DNA of 64,000 bases from Dysgonomonas sp. BGC7. Lineage in GTDB: Bacteria > Bacteroidota > Bacteroidia > Bacteroidales > Dysgonomonadaceae. Below the pieces are notes generated by a model, which saw only the letters and a program-made list of their open reading frames with translations, did no database searches and was not told where the DNA came from. Location: contig NZ_CVRP01000018.1 of the NCBI RefSeq assembly GCF_001261735.1, positions 1-64,000 of the forward strand, read 5' to 3'. Each line of letters starts with the position of its first letter. Position 1 is the first letter of the stretch. Below, piece after piece: positions 53,804 to 62,390 of the stretch. The translations under genes were made by a program, and so were the position numbers.

Positions 53804-54811
53804 ATGGACTTAATTAAAGAAATCGTAGAAAGGGCAAAAGCGAATAAACAGCGTATCGTTTTGCCGGAAGGAACAGAAGAAAGAACCATCAAGGCTGCAG
53901 ATCAGCTTATAGGAGATGGAGTTGCAAACATAATTCTTATTGGCAATGTAAATGAGATTAAAGATCTTGCAGTTAAATTTAATTTGAAGAATATCGACAA
54001 AGCAATTCTTCTTGATCCTCGCGATTATGAAAAGAAAAGTGTATATGCAAACTTGTTATTTGATTTGCGAAAAGCAAAAGGCATGACACTGGAGCAAGCT
54101 GAAAAACTGGCCGAAGATCCATTGTATATTGCTTGTTTGATGATTAAGAACGGAGACGCTGATGGCGAAATCGCCGGAGCTCAAAATACAACGGGCGATG
54201 TGCTTCGTCCTGCTTTGCAGATTATAAAAACAGCTCCGGGTATCAGTGTTGTTTCAGGTGCATTTCTTATGTTTACTACCCAGAAACAATATGGAAAAGA
54301 TGGTCTTTTGGTAGTTGCTGATTGTGCCGTTACTCCTGATCCTACAGCTGCTCAATTGGCAGAAATAGCTGTTGCAACAGGTCATACTGCCCGTGCTCTT
54401 GTTGGAGAAGAGCCTCAGGTGGCTATCTTGAGTTTCTCTACAAAAGGCAGTGCAAAACATCCGTTGGTAGATAAAGTGATAGAAGCTACTCAATTGGCTC
54501 AAAAGATAGACCCGTCTATGAATATTGATGGCGAATTGCAGGCCGATGCCGCACTTGTACCATCGGTAGGAGAACAAAAAGCGCCCGGAAGTAAAGTTGC
54601 AGGCCGTGCAAATGTATTAGTCTTCCCTTCTCTCGAAGTTGGTAATATTGCTTACAAATTGGTTCAGCGACTAGGAAATGCTGAAGCTGTAGGCCCTATT
54701 CTTCAAGGAATGGCTGCACCTGTAAACGATTTGTCTCGTGGTTGTTCGGTGAGCGATATCTATAACATGGTTGCTATTGCTGCAAACCAGGCAATTGCTG
54801 CAAAGAAATAA
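53804..54811 (+). CDS. pta: Phosphate acetyltransferase
   Basis: A 335-aa enzyme that interconverts acetyl-CoA and acetyl phosphate. Family stretches are RIVLPEGTEERTIKAAD at the start, GDVLRPALQIIKTAPGIS near residue 130, CAVTPDPTAAQLAEIA near 165, and QADAALVPSVGEQKAPGS near 245. This is the short form without the N-terminal regulatory domains. It opens an operon of pta, a dehydrogenase homologue and ackA; spacing to the next gene is 20 bp. Confidence 0.97.
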   Translation: MDLIKEIVERAKANKQRIVLPEGTEERTIKAADQLIGDGVANIILIGNVNEIKDLAVKFNLKNIDKAILLDPRDYEKKSVYANLLFDLRKAKGMTLEQAEKLAEDPLYIACLMIKNGDADGEIAGAQNTTGDVLRPALQIIKTAPGISVVSGAFLMFTTQKQYGKDGLLVVADCAVTPDPTAAQLAEIAVATGHTARALVGEEPQVAILSFSTKGSAKHPLVDKVIEATQLAQKIDPSMNIDGELQADAALVPSVGEQKAPGSKVAGRANVLVFPSLEVGNIAYKLVQRLGNAEAVGPILQGMAAPVNDLSRGCSVSDIYNMVAIAANQAIAAKK

Positions 54812-54831
54812 TAAACCCTTAACTAAATAAC

Positions 54832-55797
54832 ATGGCAGAAATAATAGAACCTATTGAGGATTACGGATTAAGCAGCAAGCATAAGAAGAGATCCCTTTTT
54901 TCAAAGATTGGCGTTGTTGGTTGTGGTCGCGACGGCAGACACATCGTTAGTCTTACTGCACTCTCAGGGATGGAAGTGGTTTTCATCGAAGTTTCGGAAG
55001 ACAGAATAAATGAAGCTTTAAGAGATATAGAGAATGGTCTTAATACAAAAATAGAAAACTGGGGATTGACTCAGGGTGAGAAGCGTGCTACTATGGGGCG
55101 TATAAAAGGCTCACTGGATTATAATGACTTGAAAGGATGTGACTTTGTTATTGAAGCCATCCGTTACGAGGCTAATGGCGAACGCAGCACCGAACTAAGA
55201 AAAGAAGTTTTCAAGAATCTGGAAATGGTGTTAGCTTCGGATGCAATTATTGCGACTAACGCTACCACAGTAATCATTAGTGAATTGGCAGCAGATCTTA
55301 AGTATAAAGAGCGTTGTATCAGCCTGCATTTTCCAATAACTCATACTGAAGCCCGTTTGCTGGAGGTAGTAAGGGGAACATTCACATCGCAAGAGGCAAT
55401 AGATAAGATATATCTGTTTGCCAATATGATCAAATATACACCTATTTCGATACATGAGAGTAGTGGCCTTGTTAGTTTCCGTATACTTATTACGATGCTT
55501 AACGAAGCGTGTGAAATATGGATGGAGAATGTAGCGTCTATGGAAGATATAGATAAGGAATTTACTATTATCTATGGACAGCGTTTCGGAGTTTTTCAAT
55601 TAGCTGATATTATAGGTATAGAAAAGCTTGTTATGATGATGGAAGATATGTTCCATGAATATGGTGATAAGAAATACAAAGCATCACCAGTTTTATGGCG
55701 CTTGTACCGTTCTAAACAAGTGGGCAAATCTTCGGGAAGAGGATTCTATATTTATGATGAGAATGGAAAACAACTAGGACCTAACAATTTAATTTAA
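54832..55797 (+). CDS. Divergent 3-hydroxyacyl-CoA dehydrogenase homologue between pta and ackA
   Basis: A 321-aa protein with a Rossmann NAD domain (GVVGCGRDG at about 27-35; NAD-type acid after beta-2, VFIEVSED) and the C-terminal helical domain of 3-hydroxyacyl-CoA dehydrogenases. The catalytic histidine (SLHFPITHTEARLLEVV) and glutamate are kept. The usual HFFNP becomes HFPIT, and the conserved VNR asparagine becomes SFR. So substrate or activity may differ from the classic enzyme. It lies between pta and ackA with tight spacing (20 and 4 bp), pointing to a link with acetyl-CoA or acyl-CoA flux. The N-terminal 22 residues are an extension. Confidence 0.85.
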   Translation: MAEIIEPIEDYGLSSKHKKRSLFSKIGVVGCGRDGRHIVSLTALSGMEVVFIEVSEDRINEALRDIENGLNTKIENWGLTQGEKRATMGRIKGSLDYNDLKGCDFVIEAIRYEANGERSTELRKEVFKNLEMVLASDAIIATNATTVIISELAADLKYKERCISLHFPITHTEARLLEVVRGTFTSQEAIDKIYLFANMIKYTPISIHESSGLVSFRILITMLNEACEIWMENVASMEDIDKEFTIIYGQRFGVFQLADIIGIEKLVMMMEDMFHEYGDKKYKASPVLWRLYRSKQVGKSSGRGFYIYDENGKQLGPNNLI

Positions 55798-55801
55798 CGG
55801 C

Positions 55802-57001
55802 ATGAAAGTATTAGTGTTGAACTGTGGAAGTTCGTCTATAAAATATAAGCTTTTCAATATGGAAAGCAAAGATGTATTGGCACAAGGAGTAGTTGAGAAA
55901 ATCGGACTGAAAGGTTCTTTCCTTAAGTTTCCTTTGGCCAATGGGGATAAAGTAGTTCTGGAAGGAGAGATTCTCGAACATCAGGCAGGTATAGAATATA
56001 TTCTTGGAGTTTTGACTAGCGAAAAATACGGATGTATTTCTTCTCTTTCCGAAATAGATGCTGTAGGTCATCGGGTTGTACATGGTGGCGAAGAGTTTAA
56101 TAGTAGCGTTTATATTACTGATGAGGTAATAAAAAAGATGGAAGAATGTATCGAGTTAGCTCCGTTGCATAATCCACCGAATTTGGCTGGTATATATGCT
56201 GTGAAAGAGCTGATGGGAGATATACCTCAAGTTGGAGTCTTTGATACAGCATTTCATCAAACTATGCCTCCAAAGGCTTATATGTATGGATTGCCATATT
56301 CGCTATATAAGAAATATGCTATTCGGCGATATGGCTTTCATGGAACCAGCCATAGATATGTATCAAAAAAAGGTTGTGAAATTCTGGGCGTACCATACGA
56401 AGATCAGCGTATAATTACAGCCCATATTGGTAACGGAGGTTCACTTGCTGCGATAAAAGACGGCGTGTCTGTAGATACATCTATGGGGATGACTCCTGTA
56501 GAGGGGCTTTTGATGGGCACACGTTGTGGCGATGTAGATGCAGGTATTGTTTCATTTATAATGGAAAAAGAAAATATCGGAACACAGGCTATTTCTACTC
56601 TGGTAAATAAGCATAGCGGACTGCTTGGAGTTTCCGGGGTTTCTTCCGACATGAGAGAACTGCGTGCTGCTATAGAAGCCGGAAATGAAAGAGCGCAGCT
56701 TGCATACGATATGTTTGTACACCGCATAAAGAAATATATAGGAGCATATGCCGCAGTATTAGGAGGTGCCGATATTCTGATGTTTACCGGAGGTATTGGC
56801 GAGAACGCATTCTATCTCAGAGAGCAATTATGTAAAGAACTTGCATTTTTAGGAATAGAAATAGATGCAGAGAAAAATAGTAAAATATTTGGAGAAGAAG
56901 CTATAATAAGTACCCCGGATTCTAAGATAACAGTTATGGTTGTCCCTACGGATGAGGAATATATGATAGCTTCGGATACTATGGAAATAGTACAGAAATA
57001 G
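55802..57001 (+). CDS. ackA: Acetate kinase
   Basis: A 399-aa enzyme that makes ATP and acetate from acetyl phosphate. The N-terminal LVLNCGSSSIKYKLF, GVFDTAFHQTMPPKAY near 147 with the catalytic aspartate, YGFHGTSHRYVSKK near 178 and HIGNGGSLAAI near 207 are all family motifs; the adenosine site lies in FTGGIGENAFYLRE near 327. It ends the pta operon with a strong UUCG-tetraloop terminator. Confidence 0.97.
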   Translation: MKVLVLNCGSSSIKYKLFNMESKDVLAQGVVEKIGLKGSFLKFPLANGDKVVLEGEILEHQAGIEYILGVLTSEKYGCISSLSEIDAVGHRVVHGGEEFNSSVYITDEVIKKMEECIELAPLHNPPNLAGIYAVKELMGDIPQVGVFDTAFHQTMPPKAYMYGLPYSLYKKYAIRRYGFHGTSHRYVSKKGCEILGVPYEDQRIITAHIGNGGSLAAIKDGVSVDTSMGMTPVEGLLMGTRCGDVDAGIVSFIMEKENIGTQAISTLVNKHSGLLGVSGVSSDMRELRAAIEAGNERAQLAYDMFVHRIKKYIGAYAAVLGGADILMFTGGIGENAFYLREQLCKELAFLGIEIDAEKNSKIFGEEAIISTPDSKITVMVVPTDEEYMIASDTMEIVQK

Positions 57002-57034
57002 AGTTAAATTATTGTATTATTGTTTATTATAATT

Positions 57035-57062
57035 AAACGGCGTCTTCGGATGCCGTTTTTTA
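57035..57062 (+). terminator. UUCG-tetraloop terminator after ackA
   Basis: AAACGGCGTC and GATGCCGTTT pair (one G-U) around a TTCG loop and are followed by a T run. Confidence 0.9.
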
Positions 57063-57158
57063 TTTGTTTGTAATACTCAAGGTTCTTTAACAATTTGGAG
57101 GGGATTTGTTATCTCTCCGTTAAACAAATTTAAAGTGTTAAAATTAGAGGTTTGATTG

Positions 57159-57190
57159 TTTGGAGATGTCACAGTCAGCCCCTATCTTTG
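57159..57190 (+). promoter_or_regulatory. Near-consensus Bacteroidetes promoter
   Basis: TTTG (57159-57162), a 20-base spacer and TATCTTTG (57183-57190) match the consensus fully. It lies in a 444-bp gap after ackA and would start a transcript near 57197, which meets a terminator at 57237-57266. Confidence 0.65.
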
Positions 57191-57196
57191 TAATGT

Positions 57197-57266
57197 GTTT
57201 TTCATAGTATTAGATTTAAGGTTAACAATGAAGATTGGTTGTCGTGATGACAACCTTTTCTTTTTT
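57197..57266 (+). ncRNA. Candidate short RNA or leader transcript
   Basis: A near-consensus promoter just upstream and a terminator at its end delimit about 70 bases. An ATG at 57228 opens a 23-codon frame (MKIGCRDDNLFF...) that runs through the terminator, so a small peptide cannot be excluded. No known RNA family was recognised. The boundaries are predicted. Confidence 0.35.
57237..57266 (+). terminator. Terminator of the short transcript
   Basis: GGTTGTC (57237-57243) and GACAACC (57249-57255) form a 7-bp stem with a 5-base loop, followed by TTTTCTTTTTT. The interval after it to 57445 is AT-rich with no feature seen. Confidence 0.75.
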
Positions 57267-57445
57267 ATATACATCGCTAAATCTAATCCACTTTTTTAAT
57301 ATATCTCTATCCGAAATATAAGCTTCACCAATCCATACTTAATTAGAATTTTATTGAAAGCTAAATTCTTACGTAAACAATTTTAAATTTTGCATTGTTC
57401 TACATAAGTAGGAGAGTTTATTTTATAACCTTAAAAGAGTATTTT

Positions 57446-57628
57446 ATGGATAATGATGACAAAACCCGCAAAGACAATACTCCTTTGGATAATAGGTTAG
57501 GTGCACCCATGAAGAAGGTGGATGGTCTGAGCTGTGATAAGAAAAAATCAGAGTCTGAACATTTATATGCATTTAGAGGAGATGTGCATATAAATAGTAA
57601 GAATGATGATGATTTGGAAAAGAAATGA
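57446..57628 (+). CDS. Small hydrophilic protein (60 aa)
   Basis: A 60-aa, highly charged protein from the ATG at 57446 (the frame opens at 57395). It has no hydrophobic segment and one cysteine (GLSCDKKKSE). The end is acidic/lysine-rich. I do not recognise it. It has a terminator downstream and a gap with its own promoter-like elements upstream. Confidence 0.4.
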   Translation: MDNDDKTRKDNTPLDNRLGAPMKKVDGLSCDKKKSESEHLYAFRGDVHINSKNDDDLEKK

Positions 57629-57651
57629 AATGTCTCAACTTATATGTAAGA

Positions 57652-57688
57652 ATAAGCCCCATCAATATGTCATTAATGGGGCTTTTAG
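57652..57688. terminator. Terminator between the small protein gene and DUF3108 gene
   Basis: AAGCCCCAT (57654-57662) pairs with ATGGGGCTT (57676-57684), with T runs in the plus direction and near-T runs in the minus direction. Confidence 0.8.
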
Positions 57689-57706
57689 AATATGATAATA
57701 TTTTTA

Positions 57707-58531
57707 TTATTTTGTCGATACAGCATGTCTGACACCTTTATAACTTTTCAACATAGCTCTGGTAGAACCCATCTTCAATTTAGAGTCTAATCTGACAGGC
57801 ATACGATTGTTGTCATTAGTTATATATACCTTCATGGCTTCTTCCTTGTCTTCAAAAGCTAGTTGGTTTGCGTTAAGTACACTTAGTACAAGCTTAATGC
57901 AACTATAGGTTTTGCCATCATTTGCCTTTACGTTTTCAATGCCTGCATGCTCTATAACCATATAAGCTTTTTTCTTTCCTGTTATGAAATCTACGCGGGT
58001 TTCATCCCCTTTTTTCATTGTAGAATAATCCAGTGTTCTGGCATAGAAAACGACGCTAACCATATCATATACACACGAATTTACATTTATAGTCTCATCG
58101 AAACGTAGTTCGCCGTTTTTTACTCTTTTGGTATGTACACTTACTCCTCCGGCCGAATTGTATGTGTATGTCATATTTTCTATAGTATGCTCTTTGCCTT
58201 CTTCTGCATCTTTCTTAAATGCAAGAGGGGTAAGGTCTTTTGTTGTATAGGATGATAAAGTATCGTTTAGACTGAAGACCTTGTCGACCATTCCTGACGA
58301 CTTTGCAACAAGAGACATTTTATAGCCGTCTCTTCCGTTATATTTTTCTGATACGGTCTTCAATGTCGATACTCCGGCTTTTGTGTTCACTAGACCCCAC
58401 TTAAAATACAGGTCGTATGTGAGCTCTTCTCCTGCCTGAAAGTATTTGTTGTCTACTTTACACTGAGCTGAGATGTTTAGACTGATAGCTGTAAACAAAA
58501 CAACTCCGATTGTTATAGCTTTTCTGATCAT
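57707..58531 (-). CDS. DUF3108 exported protein
   Basis: A 274-aa exported protein. The signal peptide (1-22, ending NISAQC) precedes a DUF3108 beta-barrel-like domain: KYFQAGEELTYDLYFKWGLVNTKAG, given by position about 28-52, and VDFITGKKKAYMVIEHAG near 175. It is likely periplasmic or outer-membrane associated. The ATG at 58531 gives the best signal peptide. It lies 40 bp downstream of the Ig-like lipoprotein on the same strand. Confidence 0.85.
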   Translation of the reverse strand: MIRKAITIGVVLFTAISLNISAQCKVDNKYFQAGEELTYDLYFKWGLVNTKAGVSTLKTVSEKYNGRDGYKMSLVAKSSGMVDKVFSLNDTLSSYTTKDLTPLAFKKDAEEGKEHTIENMTYTYNSAGGVSVHTKRVKNGELRFDETINVNSCVYDMVSVVFYARTLDYSTMKKGDETRVDFITGKKKAYMVIEHAGIENVKANDGKTYSCIKLVLSVLNANQLAFEDKEEAMKVYITNDNNRMPVRLDSKLKMGSTRAMLKSYKGVRHAVSTK

Positions 58532-58571
58532 AATTACCATTTTTAAGTTATACAAGAGACAACAAATCCTG

Positions 58572-60563
58572 TCAATATTGTTCCATCACAGGCTGATTGT
58601 TCCCATAATTATTATTACCCCTGTTTTGAGGGTCGTTTGTGTTTCGGTTTCTGTTTTTATTTAATTCATTGTTTTTTTGTTCCTTTTCTTCCAGTTGCTT
58701 GCGTTTCGAATCCTTTTCTTGTGGCTTCTGCTTCGTTATTTCCAGAGGCTTCTGCGTTGCCAGAGTAGTTGGATCTATTATCCAAGGCTCTTGCTCATCG
58801 TATTCAAAAAAAGCTTTTATTTCGAATACCTTAGGCGAATAGCAAACCATTTCGGGTTGCAAATTTTTGTGATAATCTCCTGTATCCCATATCCCATTAT
58901 TATTGGCATCTAAAATAATGCGGGCATAATAAGTTCCCGGAATCAGATCTCTGAATACTGCCACATTATCTTTGACTCGAGATTTGCGTGTAGGTTTATC
59001 CGACTTATCTAAAAGTTCTATAAAAGCAGGAATACTATCTACTCCACTAACGCGTATGGCTAATTGTCCGTACTCATCTTCTGTCTTAACTTTAAACTTC
59101 TGATCGAACGTATTGTTCCATAGCCCATATATACTGTGTACCGAAGCAGAGTCTATTTTTATTTTATATTCCTGTCCATATAGCCATCTGTTTCTTATGG
59201 TATATTTTCTTGGATTGAGAGAGTCTACTTCCAGCTTGAAGGGAATATTGTTATATACCGTGTCTTTTAATTGCTGTAAAGATATCTTTGTCGACAGAGA
59301 GTCTGTTATTGGTTCTTCAAATTCAAGCACTATATTCTTATATGTGTCCCAAGATGATGAAACATTATTTTTCATATTCAGAAATATTGTTTCCGGTTCT
59401 TCTTCCTCTCCTTTTTTCTTCTTTTTCTTTTCTTCTTTTTCAGGCTTTTTTCTGTTTCTGTCTACAAATCTGAGAGTATCTGTGAAAGGAACAGATTGAT
59501 TGAGCGAATCTGTTTTCTGATATGTGATCTTAAAGGCCAGCGTATCCATAGCCATTATGTCTTTGTCTTTGATCCAGTAGATAAGAGTGTCGTTCTTAGT
59601 AGTCCTTTCTAATAATCCCCAATTATCCTTTTCTTCGAAGTTTAAAGATTCTATTTGTGGCATGTCGGTAGGAGCCCCAAAAAATATAGATAACTTATTG
59701 GGGGTGCGCTCATATTTTTGTAAATATTGGCGCTGAAATCCTGATTTGAAAGATCTTAGAACAATATTGTCAGGTAGAAATCGGGTATATCCGATCTGTT
59801 TTATTGTATCAATCTTAGTACGGGTAGTATCAACGAAAACAGTATCGTATTTTATTGCTCTTTCGAACGATGGTTCGATAATATCGTCAGTAAAAGCAAT
59901 TGCTTCGGCCGGATTGTCATACATATAGTCTCGATTGGTATCGTCAAGCGCGTATATTTTATATCTGCCCGGAGCTACACCGCGAATGGTGAATACTCCA
60001 CCCTCGTTGGTTCGCGAGATTCTTTCAAATCTTATTTTGGTAAAGGCTGTGTCGCTCATATTGGAATGAAGTCCTACATACATACCTTTTACAGGTTCTA
60101 AGTTGTCTGCGGTAAGGATTCTCCCTGATATGGCAAGGGTATCTACCACATCGCCTGTGGAAAAGGAATAAGAGAAGTTTTCTAATGGATTTCCCTCATT
60201 GCTATCTGTCAATGAATTTGTGAAATCTATCGTATATGTTGTATTCGGAATCAACGTGTCTTTCAACTCCACAGTAACTCTTCTGTTTACTACCTGGATT
60301 ACAGGAAATGCCTTCTGAGGAGGGGTAATGATAACATTCTCTGTAGGGCGTTCGACTGCGACATTCTCATCGAACTCGATAACTATTTTGCCTTTATCTA
60401 CATTGGTCGCATTAAATACAGGTGTGCTTTTTACAACTTTGGGCGGATCCAGATCATAGGCTCCTCCCGAGGGGGTTGCCATGTTGGCGCAAGCTGTGAT
60501 AATAGTAATAATAGTTACTAAAATAGATAAGGAAAGGATATGCCTTTTCAAATATAGTCGCAT
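58572..60563 (-). CDS. Ig-like-domain lipoprotein
   Basis: A 663-aa predicted lipoprotein. The lipobox is IITAC (C25). An SbsA-type Ig-like domain follows (about 40-140: PPKVVKSTPVFNATNVDKGKI by position, and IEFDENVAV), then a CarboxypepD_reg-like stretch (ISGRILTADNLEPVKGM, near 145), a middle region with a KKKKKGEEEEPE low-complexity stretch near 390, and beta-rich repeats. The last 60 residues are Asn/Gln/Lys-rich (NELNKNRNRNTNDP). It resembles Bacteroidetes envelope proteins encoded near lepB; function unknown. Confidence 0.85.
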   Translation of the reverse strand: MRLYLKRHILSLSILVTIITIITACANMATPSGGAYDLDPPKVVKSTPVFNATNVDKGKIVIEFDENVAVERPTENVIITPPQKAFPVIQVVNRRVTVELKDTLIPNTTYTIDFTNSLTDSNEGNPLENFSYSFSTGDVVDTLAISGRILTADNLEPVKGMYVGLHSNMSDTAFTKIRFERISRTNEGGVFTIRGVAPGRYKIYALDDTNRDYMYDNPAEAIAFTDDIIEPSFERAIKYDTVFVDTTRTKIDTIKQIGYTRFLPDNIVLRSFKSGFQRQYLQKYERTPNKLSIFFGAPTDMPQIESLNFEEKDNWGLLERTTKNDTLIYWIKDKDIMAMDTLAFKITYQKTDSLNQSVPFTDTLRFVDRNRKKPEKEEKKKKKKGEEEEPETIFLNMKNNVSSSWDTYKNIVLEFEEPITDSLSTKISLQQLKDTVYNNIPFKLEVDSLNPRKYTIRNRWLYGQEYKIKIDSASVHSIYGLWNNTFDQKFKVKTEDEYGQLAIRVSGVDSIPAFIELLDKSDKPTRKSRVKDNVAVFRDLIPGTYYARIILDANNNGIWDTGDYHKNLQPEMVCYSPKVFEIKAFFEYDEQEPWIIDPTTLATQKPLEITKQKPQEKDSKRKQLEEKEQKNNELNKNRNRNTNDPQNRGNNNYGNNQPVMEQY

Positions 60564-60739
60564 CTGTTTATTATTTTTAACGCAAAAATACAACGTTTTA
60601 TAGATTAAAAGCGATGAGAAGTATATAAAATAGCTTAATATAAACTTTTAAGTTTGTAGAATTACTTATCGTCTATCAGAACTTGGCTGTCACTCTGTAG
60701 TTATAGCTATGAAATTTAGTCTTAAACCTTAGCTTTGAC

Positions 60740-61372
60740 TTATTTCGTTGATTTGTCTAAAACCAGTTGAGCTTCGTTACCCATATTGAATAGAAGATCT
60801 ATAATACTCATGTTGGGAATAAAACCAAACTTTTGAATAAATACCTGATAGTAGGGAACCTCTCTGAATTTGGAGTCCAATAGCCTCCAGTCTTTTTTCG
60901 GATTAATTAATTCTCTCCAGTCTTCATATCCGCTATCTCTTTCTTTATATTTGTCAGTGTATGTTATTTCGGGTACTTCAATATTTAATAAATTTAGGAT
61001 CAGTTCTCTTAAGGCCTCGTTAAAATCGAACAAGAAGTTAAATTTGTTGTGATAGAACGAATGAAAATCGTCTTGATAATATTCGAAAAACGGAGTAGAG
61101 TTATATGCCGAAACAATAGCATTCCAGTGCATATGTTGCCAGTTTCCGTGATCGGCGATTCTTACATCTTTAATCAGAGTTTTGTCTCCCGATGAGTGTA
61201 TAACAGGAATGGACAAAGTGATAGGGCCATTGGCCGAAACAATTACGCAGCGGTTCCGATAAGTTTGCTTTATATAGTTTTCATATCTTTCGATGTAAAT
61301 CTTTTCTGTTGTCAAAAACTTGCTATAGTATTGCACAGGACCCAAGTATGTAGAAGATAAATAGATTTCCAT
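60740..61372 (-). CDS. WbqC family protein
   Basis: A 210-aa WbqC-like protein. MEIYLSSTYLGPVQYYSK at the start, NRCVIVSANGPITLSIPV near residue 40 and GPVQYY with conserved histidines (GNWQHMHWNAI near 80) match the family. WbqC homologues are found near O-antigen and glycan genes and lie beside lepB in Bacteroidetes; a glycine acyltransferase role has been proposed in some cases but is not shown here. It is the last gene of the dapB-lepB-like run. Confidence 0.88.
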   Translation of the reverse strand: MEIYLSSTYLGPVQYYSKFLTTEKIYIERYENYIKQTYRNRCVIVSANGPITLSIPVIHSSGDKTLIKDVRIADHGNWQHMHWNAIVSAYNSTPFFEYYQDDFHSFYHNKFNFLFDFNEALRELILNLLNIEVPEITYTDKYKERDSGYEDWRELINPKKDWRLLDSKFREVPYYQVFIQKFGFIPNMSIIDLLFNMGNEAQLVLDKSTK

Positions 61373-61386
61373 TTTGAGGCTGTTAA

Positions 61387-62361
61387 TTATTCTATTGGTG
61401 AAAAACGTTGGTTCTTATTGCTGCTGTCCCATACATAGAAAGCTTTTCCTATCACATTGTGAAAAGGAACAAATCCTAACGACCGTGAATCTGTTGTGCT
61501 GTCTGTATTGTCGGAAAGCATCCAGTAATAGTCGTCGGCAAATGTATAATAACTATGTTCTATTTCGTTTATTCGCAGTACACCATTTGTAATAGTTATT
61601 TCTTTGCCTTGTTGTTCCTGCTCAATAAGTCGTTTATATACAATGAGGCTTTCTTCGTTCAATCTGATCTTATAACCTTTGGATGGAACAATAAAAGAAT
61701 AGTTCTGGGTAGTGTCTATTTCATTTGCGACGGAGAGACTGTCTGCTATAGCTCCCCTCAATAGGAAAGCTTCATATTTGCTTATTTTCAGTCTGATATA
61801 TATGCTGTCTTGTGTGATATCCCGTTCGGGTATACCCAATTCGCTCAGAATGAATTTCAGTTCTTCACCGTCGCTTAGGGTTGTTTTGTATTGCTTTAGC
61901 ATATTCGGACTTTCCTCGTATTGCTTCCCGCTAATGAATAGCAATCCTTTCCTCATCTCTATCGTATCTTCGGGTAGAGCTGCACATCGGCTTATGATAA
62001 GGCTTCTTTTATCCAAAGGCTTGTCGGTCTCCAACGGATTGTTAAATAATACAATATCATTTTTATTGACACTTTGGGGAGATATTCGCTTATATGGCAA
62101 TTGCCATATAGAAGAGTAGGATTGTATGCCGCCTATGTTATCGAATGCAAAAGGAATGCTTAGTATAGTTATCGGCAAGCGGATTCCATAGGCTGTTTTA
62201 TCAATGAGTATCTTGTCTCCATCGTATAATGTTACTTCCATTTGCGGAGAAGATATGGTAAAAGAACTGATAAAGAAGGTACGCACAATTAAAACAATGA
62301 GCAAAGTAATCAAAATTACTTTGCCCAGATAAATGTATATGTTTTTCTTCTTTGAAGACAT
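61387..62361 (-). CDS. Signal peptidase I paralogue lacking the catalytic Ser and Lys
   Basis: A 324-aa type I signal peptidase (S26) homologue with one N-terminal transmembrane segment (about 8-30). Alignment by eye with the neighbouring intact enzyme shows the catalytic serine (PSSSLE) replaced by glutamine (SSPQMEV, Q40), and the catalytic lysine (YVKRCIGLP) replaced by serine (IISRCAALP, S124). The C-terminal box (SDNTDSTTDSRSLGFVP) is kept. It is therefore predicted not to cleave. It is translated 29 bp after lepB. The ATG at 62361 was chosen over a TTG at 62376. Confidence 0.88.
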   Translation of the reverse strand: MSSKKKNIYIYLGKVILITLLIVLIVRTFFISSFTISSPQMEVTLYDGDKILIDKTAYGIRLPITILSIPFAFDNIGGIQSYSSIWQLPYKRISPQSVNKNDIVLFNNPLETDKPLDKRSLIISRCAALPEDTIEMRKGLLFISGKQYEESPNMLKQYKTTLSDGEELKFILSELGIPERDITQDSIYIRLKISKYEAFLLRGAIADSLSVANEIDTTQNYSFIVPSKGYKIRLNEESLIVYKRLIEQEQQGKEITITNGVLRINEIEHSYYTFADDYYWMLSDNTDSTTDSRSLGFVPFHNVIGKAFYVWDSSNKNQRFSPIE

Positions 62362-62390
62362 TATTCCATTCCTCAATGATTAAGTTGGAT

